Position numbers and translations under genes: made by a program | Part shown: positions 1-5,025 of the stretch, piece by piece | Layout: every line of letters begins with the position of its first letter | Numbering within the stretch: position 1 is the stretch's first letter | Assembly: GCA_028291125.1 (NCBI GenBank) | Contig: JAQGIN010000049.1 | Span: 1-5,961 of the forward strand | Reading direction: 5' to 3' | From: Caulobacter sp. | GTDB lineage: Bacteria; Pseudomonadota; Alphaproteobacteria; Caulobacterales; Caulobacteraceae | Length of the DNA stretch: 5,961 bases | The notes under the pieces: model-generated | The model's database searches: none | What the model was told of the DNA's origin: nothing | Seen by the model: only the letters and a program-made list of their open reading frames with translations

Positions 1-386
1 GTGTCGCCGACCAGGGCCAGGGCCTCGGCCAAGCCGCGCCAGGCTTCGCCCAGCGCCGGGTCGAGGGCGACGGCGCGCTTGAAGGCGGCGATCGCCGCCT
101 GGGTGCGGCCCAGGTCGGCCAGGATCAAGCCGTGCTCCAGCTGAACGTCGGGCGACTGCGCCAGGGCCCGGGCCAACGGGTCGACGATGTCGAGGGCCTC
201 GCCGGCCTCGCCCGCCAGCCGCAGGGCCGCGCCCAGCAATAGGGTCGCGCCGGCGTGGCGCGGCACGGCCTCGAGGATCGCCAGGGCCTGGTCGCGGGCC
301 AGGCCGGGGTCGACGCCCAGCAGATGCTGGGTATGGGCGAGCGCCGTGGCCAAACTGCCCGACGGCTCGGAAATGGCGCCTTGCAT
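1..386 (-). CDS. TPR-repeat protein, N-terminal part (C-terminus outside window)
   Basis: The first 128 codons of a minus-strand gene are visible; it runs off the left edge with no stop. The sequence is Ala/Leu-rich and helical and shows about three tetratricopeptide repeats: roughly residues 45-78, a canonical unit at 79-112 (GLILADLGR, then AAFKRAVALDP), and a third starting at 113 (AWRGLAEALALVGD). A possible degenerate helix pair covers 11-42. TPRs are protein-interaction scaffolds, so the specific role cannot be read from this part. N-termini of this kind often precede a sulfotransferase domain in Caulobacterales proteins, but that domain would lie outside the window, so this is recollection only. 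There is no signal peptide or membrane segment. The ATG at 386 is chosen because GGAGG lies just upstream (390-394), although the 3-base spacing is short. An in-frame ATG at 419 would add 11 residues but has no Shine-Dalgarno sequence. It lies downstream of the polyamine genes, behind a long palindrome, and is probably a separate unit. Confidence 0.85.
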   Translation of the reverse strand, partial: MQGAISEPSGSLATALAHTQHLLGVDPGLARDQALAILEAVPRHAGATLLLGAALRLAGEAGEALDIVDPLARALAQSPDVQLEHGLILADLGRTQAAIAAFKRAVALDPALGEAWRGLAEALALVGD

Positions 387-389
387 CGG

Positions 390-394
390 CCTCC
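390..394 (-). promoter_or_regulatory. Probable ribosome binding site of the TPR gene
   Basis: GGAGG on the minus strand lies 3 bases before the ATG at 386. The match to the anti-Shine-Dalgarno sequence is strong but the spacing is shorter than usual. It still favours this start over the in-frame ATG at 419, which is preceded by pyrimidine-rich sequence. Confidence 0.5.
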
Positions 395-452
395 GGATGG
401 CTTGGGGTTGAGGCGGCATCGGAGGACGCAGAGCGCGGGAAGTCAATCACTT

Positions 453-564
453 GCCCCCTCCGCGCCTGCGGCGCTCCTCCCCCAGGGGGGAAGAGTTAGG
501 TCGGCACGGCCTTGAAAACTCTTCCCCCTCTGGGGGAGGAGGACGCGCAGCGTCCGGAGGGGGC
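453..564. repeat. Long composite inverted repeat between puuB and the TPR gene (copy 1)
   Basis: The left arm (453-497) is complementary, with a few mismatches and small gaps, to the right arm (517-564), around a spacer of about 19 bases. Each arm also holds two small hairpins with three-base loops: 462-474 (GCGCC/GGCGC), about 479-489 (C-run/G-run), 523-537 (TCCCCC/GGGGGA, loop TCT) and 542-554 (GACGC/GCGTC). The DNA or RNA could therefore fold either as one long stem or as four hairpins. It ends 5 bases from the puuB stop and occupies most of the 183-base gap before the TPR gene. Neither side is followed by a T-run, so it is not a textbook intrinsic terminator, though it could block transcription or protect the mRNA 3' end. 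It is a near-twin of the element at 4905-5009. It looks like an interspersed REP-like element; no transposase is nearby. Confidence 0.85.
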
Positions 565-569
565 CAGAT

Positions 570-1835
570 CTACAGCCGATCGCGCAGCGCGTACCAGCTC
601 AGCCCCGCCACGGTCAGCGGCCAGCGCATCAGCCGGCCGCCGGGGAACGGCGGGGTCGGCAGGCGGGCCAGCAGGTCGAAGCCGGCCGTATCGCCCAAGG
701 CGGCGTCGGCCAACAGCTTGCCGAAATAGGGGGCCAGCATCACCCCCTGGCCGGAATAGCCGGCGGCGATCCGCACCCCCGGCGCCAGTTCGCGGACATA
801 GGGGGCGCGGGTGCGGGTGATGCCCAGGGTCCCGCCCCAGGCGTGGGTGATCGTGACCTCGGCGAGTTGCGGATAGACCTTCAGCATCGGACGGCGGACG
901 AAGCCCTTCAGGTCGCGCGGCCAGCCGGGGCCGTAGCTTTCGCCGCCGCCGAACAACAGCCGGCCGTCCGGGGTCTTGCGGAAATAGTTGATCACGAAGC
1001 GGCTGTCGGCGACGGCGCGGTCGCGGCGCAGGATCGCCTCGGCCCGGTCGCCCAGCGGCTCGGTGACCAGCAGGAAGTTGTGGATCGGCATCACCCGCGC
1101 CTCGGCCGCCGGATCCAGCGCGCCCAGCGAGCCGTCGCCGGTGAGGATCAGCTGATCGCAGACCACGCGGCCGTTCGCCGTGGTGACCACGACCGCGCCG
1201 CCCTCACGCCGCCAGGCCAGGGCGCGGGACTGTTCGTGGATCACGGCGCCCTTGGCCAGCGCCGCCCGGGCCAGGCCCAGCGCCAGGTTCAGCGGGTGCA
1301 GGTGGCCGCCGCCGTGGTCGACCAGGCCGCCGTGATAGACGTCGGTCCCCAGTTCCCGCGCCAGGGCCGCCTTGCCGATCAGGTCGAAGCCGTCATGGCC
1401 GTAGGCCCGGCGCATGTGGGCGATGTGGGCGGCGTCGGCCGCCTCGCCGCCGGGGCGGTGGTTGGCGTGGATCAGGCCGGGGCGAAAGTCGCAGGCGATC
1501 GCGTGGACGCCGATCAGGTCCAGCAGATGGGTCCGGGCGGCCTGGGCGAGGTACCACAGGGCCCGAGCGTCGGCCTCGCCGACCCGCCGCTCCAGCCATT
1601 CTTGATCGCGGCGCTGGCCGGTATGGACCTGGCCGCCGTTGCGGCCCGAACCGCCGGCGCCGACCCGGGCCGCCTCCAGCACCGTCACCGTCGCGCCGCG
1701 CGCCGCCAGTTCCAGCGCCGCGCCCAGGCCGGTATAGCCGGCCCCGACGACGCAGACGTCCGTGCGGACCTCGCCGGCCAGAGGCGGCTGGGCGGGGAAC
1801 GGCGTGGCGGTGGCGGCGTACCAGGAGTCCGTCAC
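570..1835 (-). CDS. puuB: FAD-dependent gamma-glutamylputrescine oxidoreductase (PuuB/OrdL-type, DAO family)
   Basis: This is a complete 421-residue protein of the D-amino-acid oxidase-like FAD family, the usual length for PuuB. The N-terminal Rossmann fold is clear: GAGYTG at 31-36 ends the first strand, and E54, closing the second strand, would bind the FAD ribose. The family motif GSGRNGGQV follows at 62-70. Near the C-terminus, the conserved GYSGQGVMLAPYFGKLLAD block (359-377) and the tail WPLTVAGLSWYALRDRL are typical of this branch. PuuB oxidises gamma-glutamylputrescine to gamma-glutamyl-gamma-aminobutyraldehyde, making ammonia and hydrogen peroxide, in the cytoplasm. The upstream PuuA-type gene would supply that substrate. 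The start is GTG at 1835, supported by GGGAG 7 bases upstream and by the family-like opening residues (WYAATATPFP). The 138-base gap to puuA is almost wholly a palindrome that includes this ribosome binding site. Related DAO-family enzymes act on other amines, so the substrate call depends partly on context. Confidence 0.9.
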   Translation of the reverse strand: MTDSWYAATATPFPAQPPLAGEVRTDVCVVGAGYTGLGAALELAARGATVTVLEAARVGAGGSGRNGGQVHTGQRRDQEWLERRVGEADARALWYLAQAARTHLLDLIGVHAIACDFRPGLIHANHRPGGEAADAAHIAHMRRAYGHDGFDLIGKAALARELGTDVYHGGLVDHGGGHLHPLNLALGLARAALAKGAVIHEQSRALAWRREGGAVVVTTANGRVVCDQLILTGDGSLGALDPAAEARVMPIHNFLLVTEPLGDRAEAILRRDRAVADSRFVINYFRKTPDGRLLFGGGESYGPGWPRDLKGFVRRPMLKVYPQLAEVTITHAWGGTLGITRTRAPYVRELAPGVRIAAGYSGQGVMLAPYFGKLLADAALGDTAGFDLLARLPTPPFPGGRLMRWPLTVAGLSWYALRDRL

Positions 1836-1839
1836 GACC

Positions 1840-1967
1840 CCTCTCCCGGAGGGAGAGGGAGGGGCCCATGCGGAGCATGGGAGGGTGAGGGGTTAAGGCG
1901 TCGAGGGCGTAACCCCTCATCCTCCCACGCCTGCGGCGCGGGCCCCTCCTTCTCCCTCTGGGAGAAG
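1840..1967. repeat. Long composite inverted repeat filling the puuA-puuB gap (copy 2)
   Basis: The arms (about 1843-1895 and 1910-1964) are complementary with a few mismatches around a 14-base spacer. Four sub-hairpins are visible: 1840-1847/1851-1858 (perfect 8 bp), 1865-1871/1875-1881 (perfect 7 bp, CCCATGC/GCATGGG), 1924-1931/1935-1942 (8 bp with one mismatch) and 1949-1956/1960-1967 (perfect 8 bp, loop TCT). It starts about 6 bases after the puuA stop and ends 4 bases before the puuB start codon. The inner core CCTGCGGCG is shared with the element at 453-564, suggesting that the two families are related, although the outer hairpins differ. No T-run follows. Confidence 0.85.
1843..1847 (-). 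promoter_or_regulatory. Ribosome binding site of puuB, inside a hairpin
   Basis: GGGAG on the minus strand sits 7 bases before the GTG at 1835 and decides that start. The same bases form one side of a perfect 8-bp hairpin (1840-1847 with 1851-1858, loop GGA on the plus strand), so in the mRNA the ribosome binding site could be masked. Confidence 0.6.
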
Positions 1968-1973
1968 CTTTCC

Positions 1974-3374
1974 CTAGACATTCAGCAGCAGGAACTCCCG
2001 CTCCCAGGGGCTGATGGTGCGCATGAAGGTCTCGTACTCGGCCTGTTTCACCGTGGCGTAGGCGCCGACGAAGCTTGGCCCCAACAGGTCGACGATCGGG
2101 GCGCAGCCCTCGAACAGGGCCAGGGAGTCGGTCAGGCTGCGCGGCAGCTCGACGCCCTTGACGCTGGCGTCGTAGTCGACCGGCTCGGTGGGGGTGAGGC
2201 CCTCGACCATGCCCAGATAGCCGGCCGCCAGCGAGGCGGCGATGGCCAGATAGGGGTTGGCGTCGGAGGACGGGATGCGGTTCTCGACCCGGCGGTTGGC
2301 GGGGTCGGACGGCGGCACGCGGATGCCGCAGGTGCGGTTGTCATAGCCCCACTGGGTGTTGGTCGGGGCCCCGGAGTCGCGGGCGATACGGCGGTAGGAG
2401 TTCACGTAGGGGGCGAGGATGGCCATGATCGCCGGCAGATAGCGCTGCAGACCGGCGATGAAGGCGTAGAACTGTGGCGTCGGCTCGCCGGCCGGGTCCG
2501 AGAACAGGGGCTCGCCGGTCGCCGCCGACAGGATCGACTGGTGGATGTGCATGGCGCTGCCGGGCTCGGCGGCCATCGGCTTGGCCATGAAGGTGGCGTA
2601 GATTTCGTGCTCCATCGCCGCCTCGCGGATGGTGCGCTTGAACATGAACACCTGGTCGGCCAGCTCCAGGGCGTCGCCGTGGCGCAGGTTGATCTCCATC
2701 TGGGCCACGCCGCTCTCGTGGATCAGGGTGTCGATCTCCAGGCCCTGGCGCTCGGAATATTCGTACATGTCCTCGAACAGGGCGTCGAACTCGTTGACCG
2801 CGGCGATCGAATAGCCCTGGCGGCCGGTCTCGGGCCGGCCCGAGCGGCCGATCGGCGGTTTCAGCGGGTAGTCGGGGTCGACGTTCTTGTCGACCAGGTA
2901 GAACTCGATCTCCGGGGCCACCACCGGCTGCCAGCCCTTGTCGCGATAGAGGCTCAAGACCCGGCGCAGCACCTGGCGCGGGCTCTCTTCCACCGGCCGG
3001 CCATCGGGATGGAAGGCGTCGTGGATCACCTGGGCGGTGGGGTCCTGGGCCCAGGGCACCACCGCCAGGGTGGCGAAGTCGGGGGTCAGGAAGATGTCGG
3101 TGTCGGACTGCACGGCGTTGACCGCCCCGGCGAACTCCGGGAAGTCGCCGGTGATGGTCTGGTAGAACACCGCCAGCGGCAGGTTCATGGCCGGGGTGGT
3201 GAGGAACTTGCGCACCGGCATGATCTTGCCGCGGGCGACGCCGGCCAGGTCGGGCACGACGCACTCGATCTCCTCGATGTCCTGGCGGGCGAACCAGGCG
3301 GCGGCCTCCTCGATCGAGGCGACGCCGCGATTGATCCTCTGGTCGGGCTTGGGCTTCTTGTGCTTGGGCTTCAT
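1974..3374 (-). CDS. puuA: Glutamine synthetase-family gamma-glutamylpolyamine synthetase (PuuA-type)
   Basis: This is a complete 466-residue protein, close to the usual PuuA length. PuuA joins glutamate to putrescine using ATP, the first step of the gamma-glutamylated putrescine route. The N-terminal beta-grasp domain covers about 15-120 (IECVVPDLAGVARGK at 36-50 is typical of this branch). The catalytic domain follows with its metal and substrate residues in order: E155 and E157 (APEIEFYL), E220 and E227 (HESGVAQMEIN), H276 (SAMHIHQS), NSYRR at 325-329, and E365/R367 (ENRIPSSDANPYLAIAA). The GlnA adenylylation motif NLYDLP is not conserved, although a tyrosine (Y401) lies in that region. 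Together with the polyamine neighbours this argues against a housekeeping glutamine synthetase. The first ten residues are unusually Lys/Pro-rich (MKPKHKKPKP). The ATG at 3374 has no good Shine-Dalgarno sequence (GGGTG only 2 bases away). No in-frame start lies immediately upstream, and the conserved region begins soon after. The exact amine substrate (putrescine, spermidine or another) is inferred. Confidence 0.9.
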   Translation of the reverse strand: MKPKHKKPKPDQRINRGVASIEEAAAWFARQDIEEIECVVPDLAGVARGKIMPVRKFLTTPAMNLPLAVFYQTITGDFPEFAGAVNAVQSDTDIFLTPDFATLAVVPWAQDPTAQVIHDAFHPDGRPVEESPRQVLRRVLSLYRDKGWQPVVAPEIEFYLVDKNVDPDYPLKPPIGRSGRPETGRQGYSIAAVNEFDALFEDMYEYSERQGLEIDTLIHESGVAQMEINLRHGDALELADQVFMFKRTIREAAMEHEIYATFMAKPMAAEPGSAMHIHQSILSAATGEPLFSDPAGEPTPQFYAFIAGLQRYLPAIMAILAPYVNSYRRIARDSGAPTNTQWGYDNRTCGIRVPPSDPANRRVENRIPSSDANPYLAIAASLAAGYLGMVEGLTPTEPVDYDASVKGVELPRSLTDSLALFEGCAPIVDLLGPSFVGAYATVKQAEYETFMRTISPWEREFLLLNV

Positions 3375-3454
3375 GACACCCGGGGGGTCGGAGGAAAGCG
3401 CTGACCAAGGAGACTAGGGTGGCGAGGCGGGCGCGCCCAGCCTCAATCGCCGCG

Positions 3455-3481
3455 ATCCTTCTCCCCTTGCGGGAGAAGGAT
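3455..3481. repeat. Solitary perfect hairpin between spuC and puuA
   Basis: A perfect 11-bp stem (3455-3465 with 3471-3481) closes a 5-base loop. On the minus strand the loop begins GCAA. The stem sequence (CTTCTCCC/GGGAGAAG) matches the outermost hairpin of the 1840-1967 element at 1949-1967, so this is probably a single unit or remnant of that family. It lies 3 bases past the spuC stop on the minus strand. In the direction of the genes no T-run follows; on the plus strand TTTT follows (3481-3484), but no plus-strand gene needs a terminator there. A role in 3' end protection or partial termination is possible but not shown. Confidence 0.75.
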
Positions 3482-3483
3482 TT

Positions 3484-4869
3484 TCACAACGCCCGCAACA
3501 CCGGCTCGGCCGCGTCCAGCGCCGTGCGCATGATCCCCACCATCGCGTCGATCTCCCCGTGGGTGATGATCAGCGGCGGGCAGCAGACGATGCTGTCGCG
3601 GATGGCCCGCACCATCAGGCCGTTCTGGATGCACAGGTCGCGGACCACCGGCCCGGCCTCGCCCTCCTTGTCGAGGAAGCGCCGGTTCGTGCCCTTCTCG
3701 CGGACGATCTCCACCGCCCCGATCAGGCCCAGCGAGCGGGTCTCGCCGACCAGCGGATGGTCGTTCAGCGTCGCCAGGGCCTTGGCCAGATAAGGCCCCG
3801 TGTCCTCGCGGGTGCGCTCGATCAGATGCTCGCGCTCGAGGATCTCGATGTTCTTGATCGCCACGGCGGCGCAGGTCGGATGGCCCGAATAGGTGAAGCC
3901 GTGGATGAAGTCGCCGCCCTTGTCCTTCAGCTCACGGACGATGTGGTCGGCCACCCCCACCGCCGAGATCGGCAGGTAGCCGGACGACAGCCCCTTGGCC
4001 ATGGCCACCAGGTCGGGCTGGATGCCGTAATGCTGAAAGCCGAACCACTGGCCCAGCCGGCCAAAGCCGCAGATCACCTCGTCGCAGACCAGCAGGATCC
4101 CGTACTTGCGGCAGATGGCCTCGACCGCCTTCCAATAGCCCTCCGGCGGGATGATGACGCCCCCGGCCCCCTGCACCGGCTCGCCGATGAAGGCGGCGAC
4201 GTTTTCCGGCCCGACCTCGAGGATCCTGTCCTCGATCGCCTGGGCGGCGCGGGCCCCGAAGGCCTCGGGGTCCTCGCCGAAGCCGTCGCCGAACAGGTAG
4301 GGCTGCATGACGTGCTCGACGCCGGGGATCGGCAGGCCGCCCTGGGCGTGCATGTGCTTCATGCCGCCCAGGCTGACCCCGGCCACGGTCGAGCCGTGAT
4401 AGGCGTTCCAGCGACTGATGAACACGCGGCGCTGGGACTGGCTCTTCAGGGTCCAGTAGTGGCGGGCCAGGCGGAACACCGTGTCATTGGCCTCCGAGCC
4501 CGACGAGTTGAAGAACACGTGGTTCAGATCGCCGCCCAGCTTGCCGGCGATCTTGGCGGCCAGGAGCACGGCCGGCGGCGTCGCCGTCCGGAAGAAGGTG
4601 TTGTAGTAGGGCAGCTCCAGCATCTGGTCGTAGGCGGCCTTGGCCAGTTCCTCGCGGCCGTAGCCGACATTGACGCACCACAGGCCGGCCATGCCGTCGA
4701 GGATCTGATGGCCGTCGCCGTCGTGGATATAGACGCCGTCGGCGCGGGTGATGATCCGGCTGCCGCCCAACTGTTCCTGCAATTTGTAGTCGGTCTGGGC
4801 CGGCAGGTGGTGGGCCAGGTCCAGCCGCCGCAGCTCGGCGATGTCGTGGTTGCGGATCGGGGCGGTCAT
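3484..4869 (-). CDS. spuC: Class III PLP-dependent aminotransferase, putrescine:pyruvate type (SpuC-like)
   Basis: This is a complete 461-residue class III (omega) aminotransferase; SpuC proteins are about 455 residues. The family transfers the terminal amino group of putrescine or related amines to pyruvate, giving 4-aminobutyraldehyde and alanine. Motifs in order: AGLWCVNVGYGREEL (61-75), SSGSEAN (122-128) for PLP phosphate contact, YHGSTVAGVSLGGMK (157-171), GEPVQGAGG (229-237), the cofactor-binding D263-E264 in CDEVICGFGR, the Schiff-base lysine K292 in AMAKGLSSGYLP, and FTYSGHP (325-331). All expected catalytic residues are present. The motif wording matches SpuC more closely than GABA or ornithine aminotransferases, but relatives act on GABA, beta-alanine or cadaverine, so the substrate is inferred. 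The ATG at 4869 is chosen because GGAG lies 6 bases upstream; an in-frame TTG at 4881 overlaps that site and is unlikely. It is preceded by a palindrome separating it from the transporter ATPase. Confidence 0.9.
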   Translation of the reverse strand: MTAPIRNHDIAELRRLDLAHHLPAQTDYKLQEQLGGSRIITRADGVYIHDGDGHQILDGMAGLWCVNVGYGREELAKAAYDQMLELPYYNTFFRTATPPAVLLAAKIAGKLGGDLNHVFFNSSGSEANDTVFRLARHYWTLKSQSQRRVFISRWNAYHGSTVAGVSLGGMKHMHAQGGLPIPGVEHVMQPYLFGDGFGEDPEAFGARAAQAIEDRILEVGPENVAAFIGEPVQGAGGVIIPPEGYWKAVEAICRKYGILLVCDEVICGFGRLGQWFGFQHYGIQPDLVAMAKGLSSGYLPISAVGVADHIVRELKDKGGDFIHGFTYSGHPTCAAVAIKNIEILEREHLIERTREDTGPYLAKALATLNDHPLVGETRSLGLIGAVEIVREKGTNRRFLDKEGEAGPVVRDLCIQNGLMVRAIRDSIVCCPPLIITHGEIDAMVGIMRTALDAAEPVLRAL

Positions 4870-4875
4870 GCGGGA

Positions 4876-4879
4876 CTCC
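4876..4879 (-). promoter_or_regulatory. Ribosome binding site of spuC
   Basis: GGAG on the minus strand with a 6-base spacer to the ATG at 4869. It overlaps the alternative TTG codon at 4881-4879, which argues for the ATG as the true start. It lies outside the neighbouring palindrome, unlike the puuB site. Confidence 0.6.
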
Positions 4880-4904
4880 AAATTCGGCGAGGTCGGGGCG
4901 GCTG

Positions 4905-5009
4905 GCCCCCTCCGCGCCTACGGCGCTCCTCCCCCAGAGGGGGAAGAGTCGATCAGGCTAACTCTTCCCCCTCTGGGGGAGGAGGGTCGCGCAGCGGCCC
5001 GGAGGGGGC
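4905..5009. repeat. Long composite inverted repeat between potG and spuC (copy 3)
   Basis: The arms at 4905-4949 and 4961-5009 are complementary around an 11-base spacer. Four sub-hairpins are visible: 4914-4926 (GCGCC/GGCGC, loop TAC), 4930-4944 (TCCCCC/GGGGGA, loop AGA), 4966-4980 (TCCCCC/GGGGGA, loop TCT) and 4984-5000 (7 bp with one mismatch, loop GCA). Both arms are nearly identical to those at 453-564, while the central spacers differ in length and sequence. That is what is expected of a dispersed element whose stems are maintained by selection or by copying. It ends 16 bases before the potG stop and lies 35 bases upstream of the spuC ATG. No T-run follows on the minus strand. Confidence 0.85.
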
Positions 5010-5025
5010 AAGTGGCGGCTGCCGA

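Noticed and set aside
255..515. Small plus-strand frames at the left edge (74-92 codons)
   Set aside because: They are antisense to the TPR gene or run into the palindrome. Their translations are Arg/Ala/Pro/Ser-rich without any motif.
843..3404. Plus-strand open frame of 853 codons covering puuB, the palindrome and most of puuA
   Set aside because: It is antisense to two genes with clear catalytic motifs. Its translation is low-complexity (rich in G, A, V, R, D, H and Q) with no recognisable domain, and it runs straight through the palindrome. Long antisense frames are expected at this GC content.
3393..3407. Possible sigma-54 promoter (TGG...TTTCC on the minus strand) upstream of puuA
   Set aside because: The GG is present, but the GC element of the -12 box reads CC, so the core consensus fails. 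No enhancer site is visible and a chance match is likely.
3455..3484. Intrinsic terminator on the plus strand (hairpin followed by TTTT)
   Set aside because: No plus-strand gene ends here and the T-run is only four bases. The stem matches the local repeat family, which explains it better.
3419..3793. Plus-strand 124-codon frame starting with GTG and preceded by AAGGAG at good spacing
   Set aside because: The ribosome-binding-like match is tempting, but most of the frame is antisense to the well-supported aminotransferase C-terminus. The translation is Ser/Arg/Pro-rich with no domain, which is typical of a shadow frame.
570..4869. Insertion sequence or transposon bounded by the near-identical elements at 453-564 and 4905-5009
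   Set aside because: The elements are internally symmetrical repeats that also occur in related form between them. The intervening genes are metabolic, there is no transposase, and I see no target duplication.
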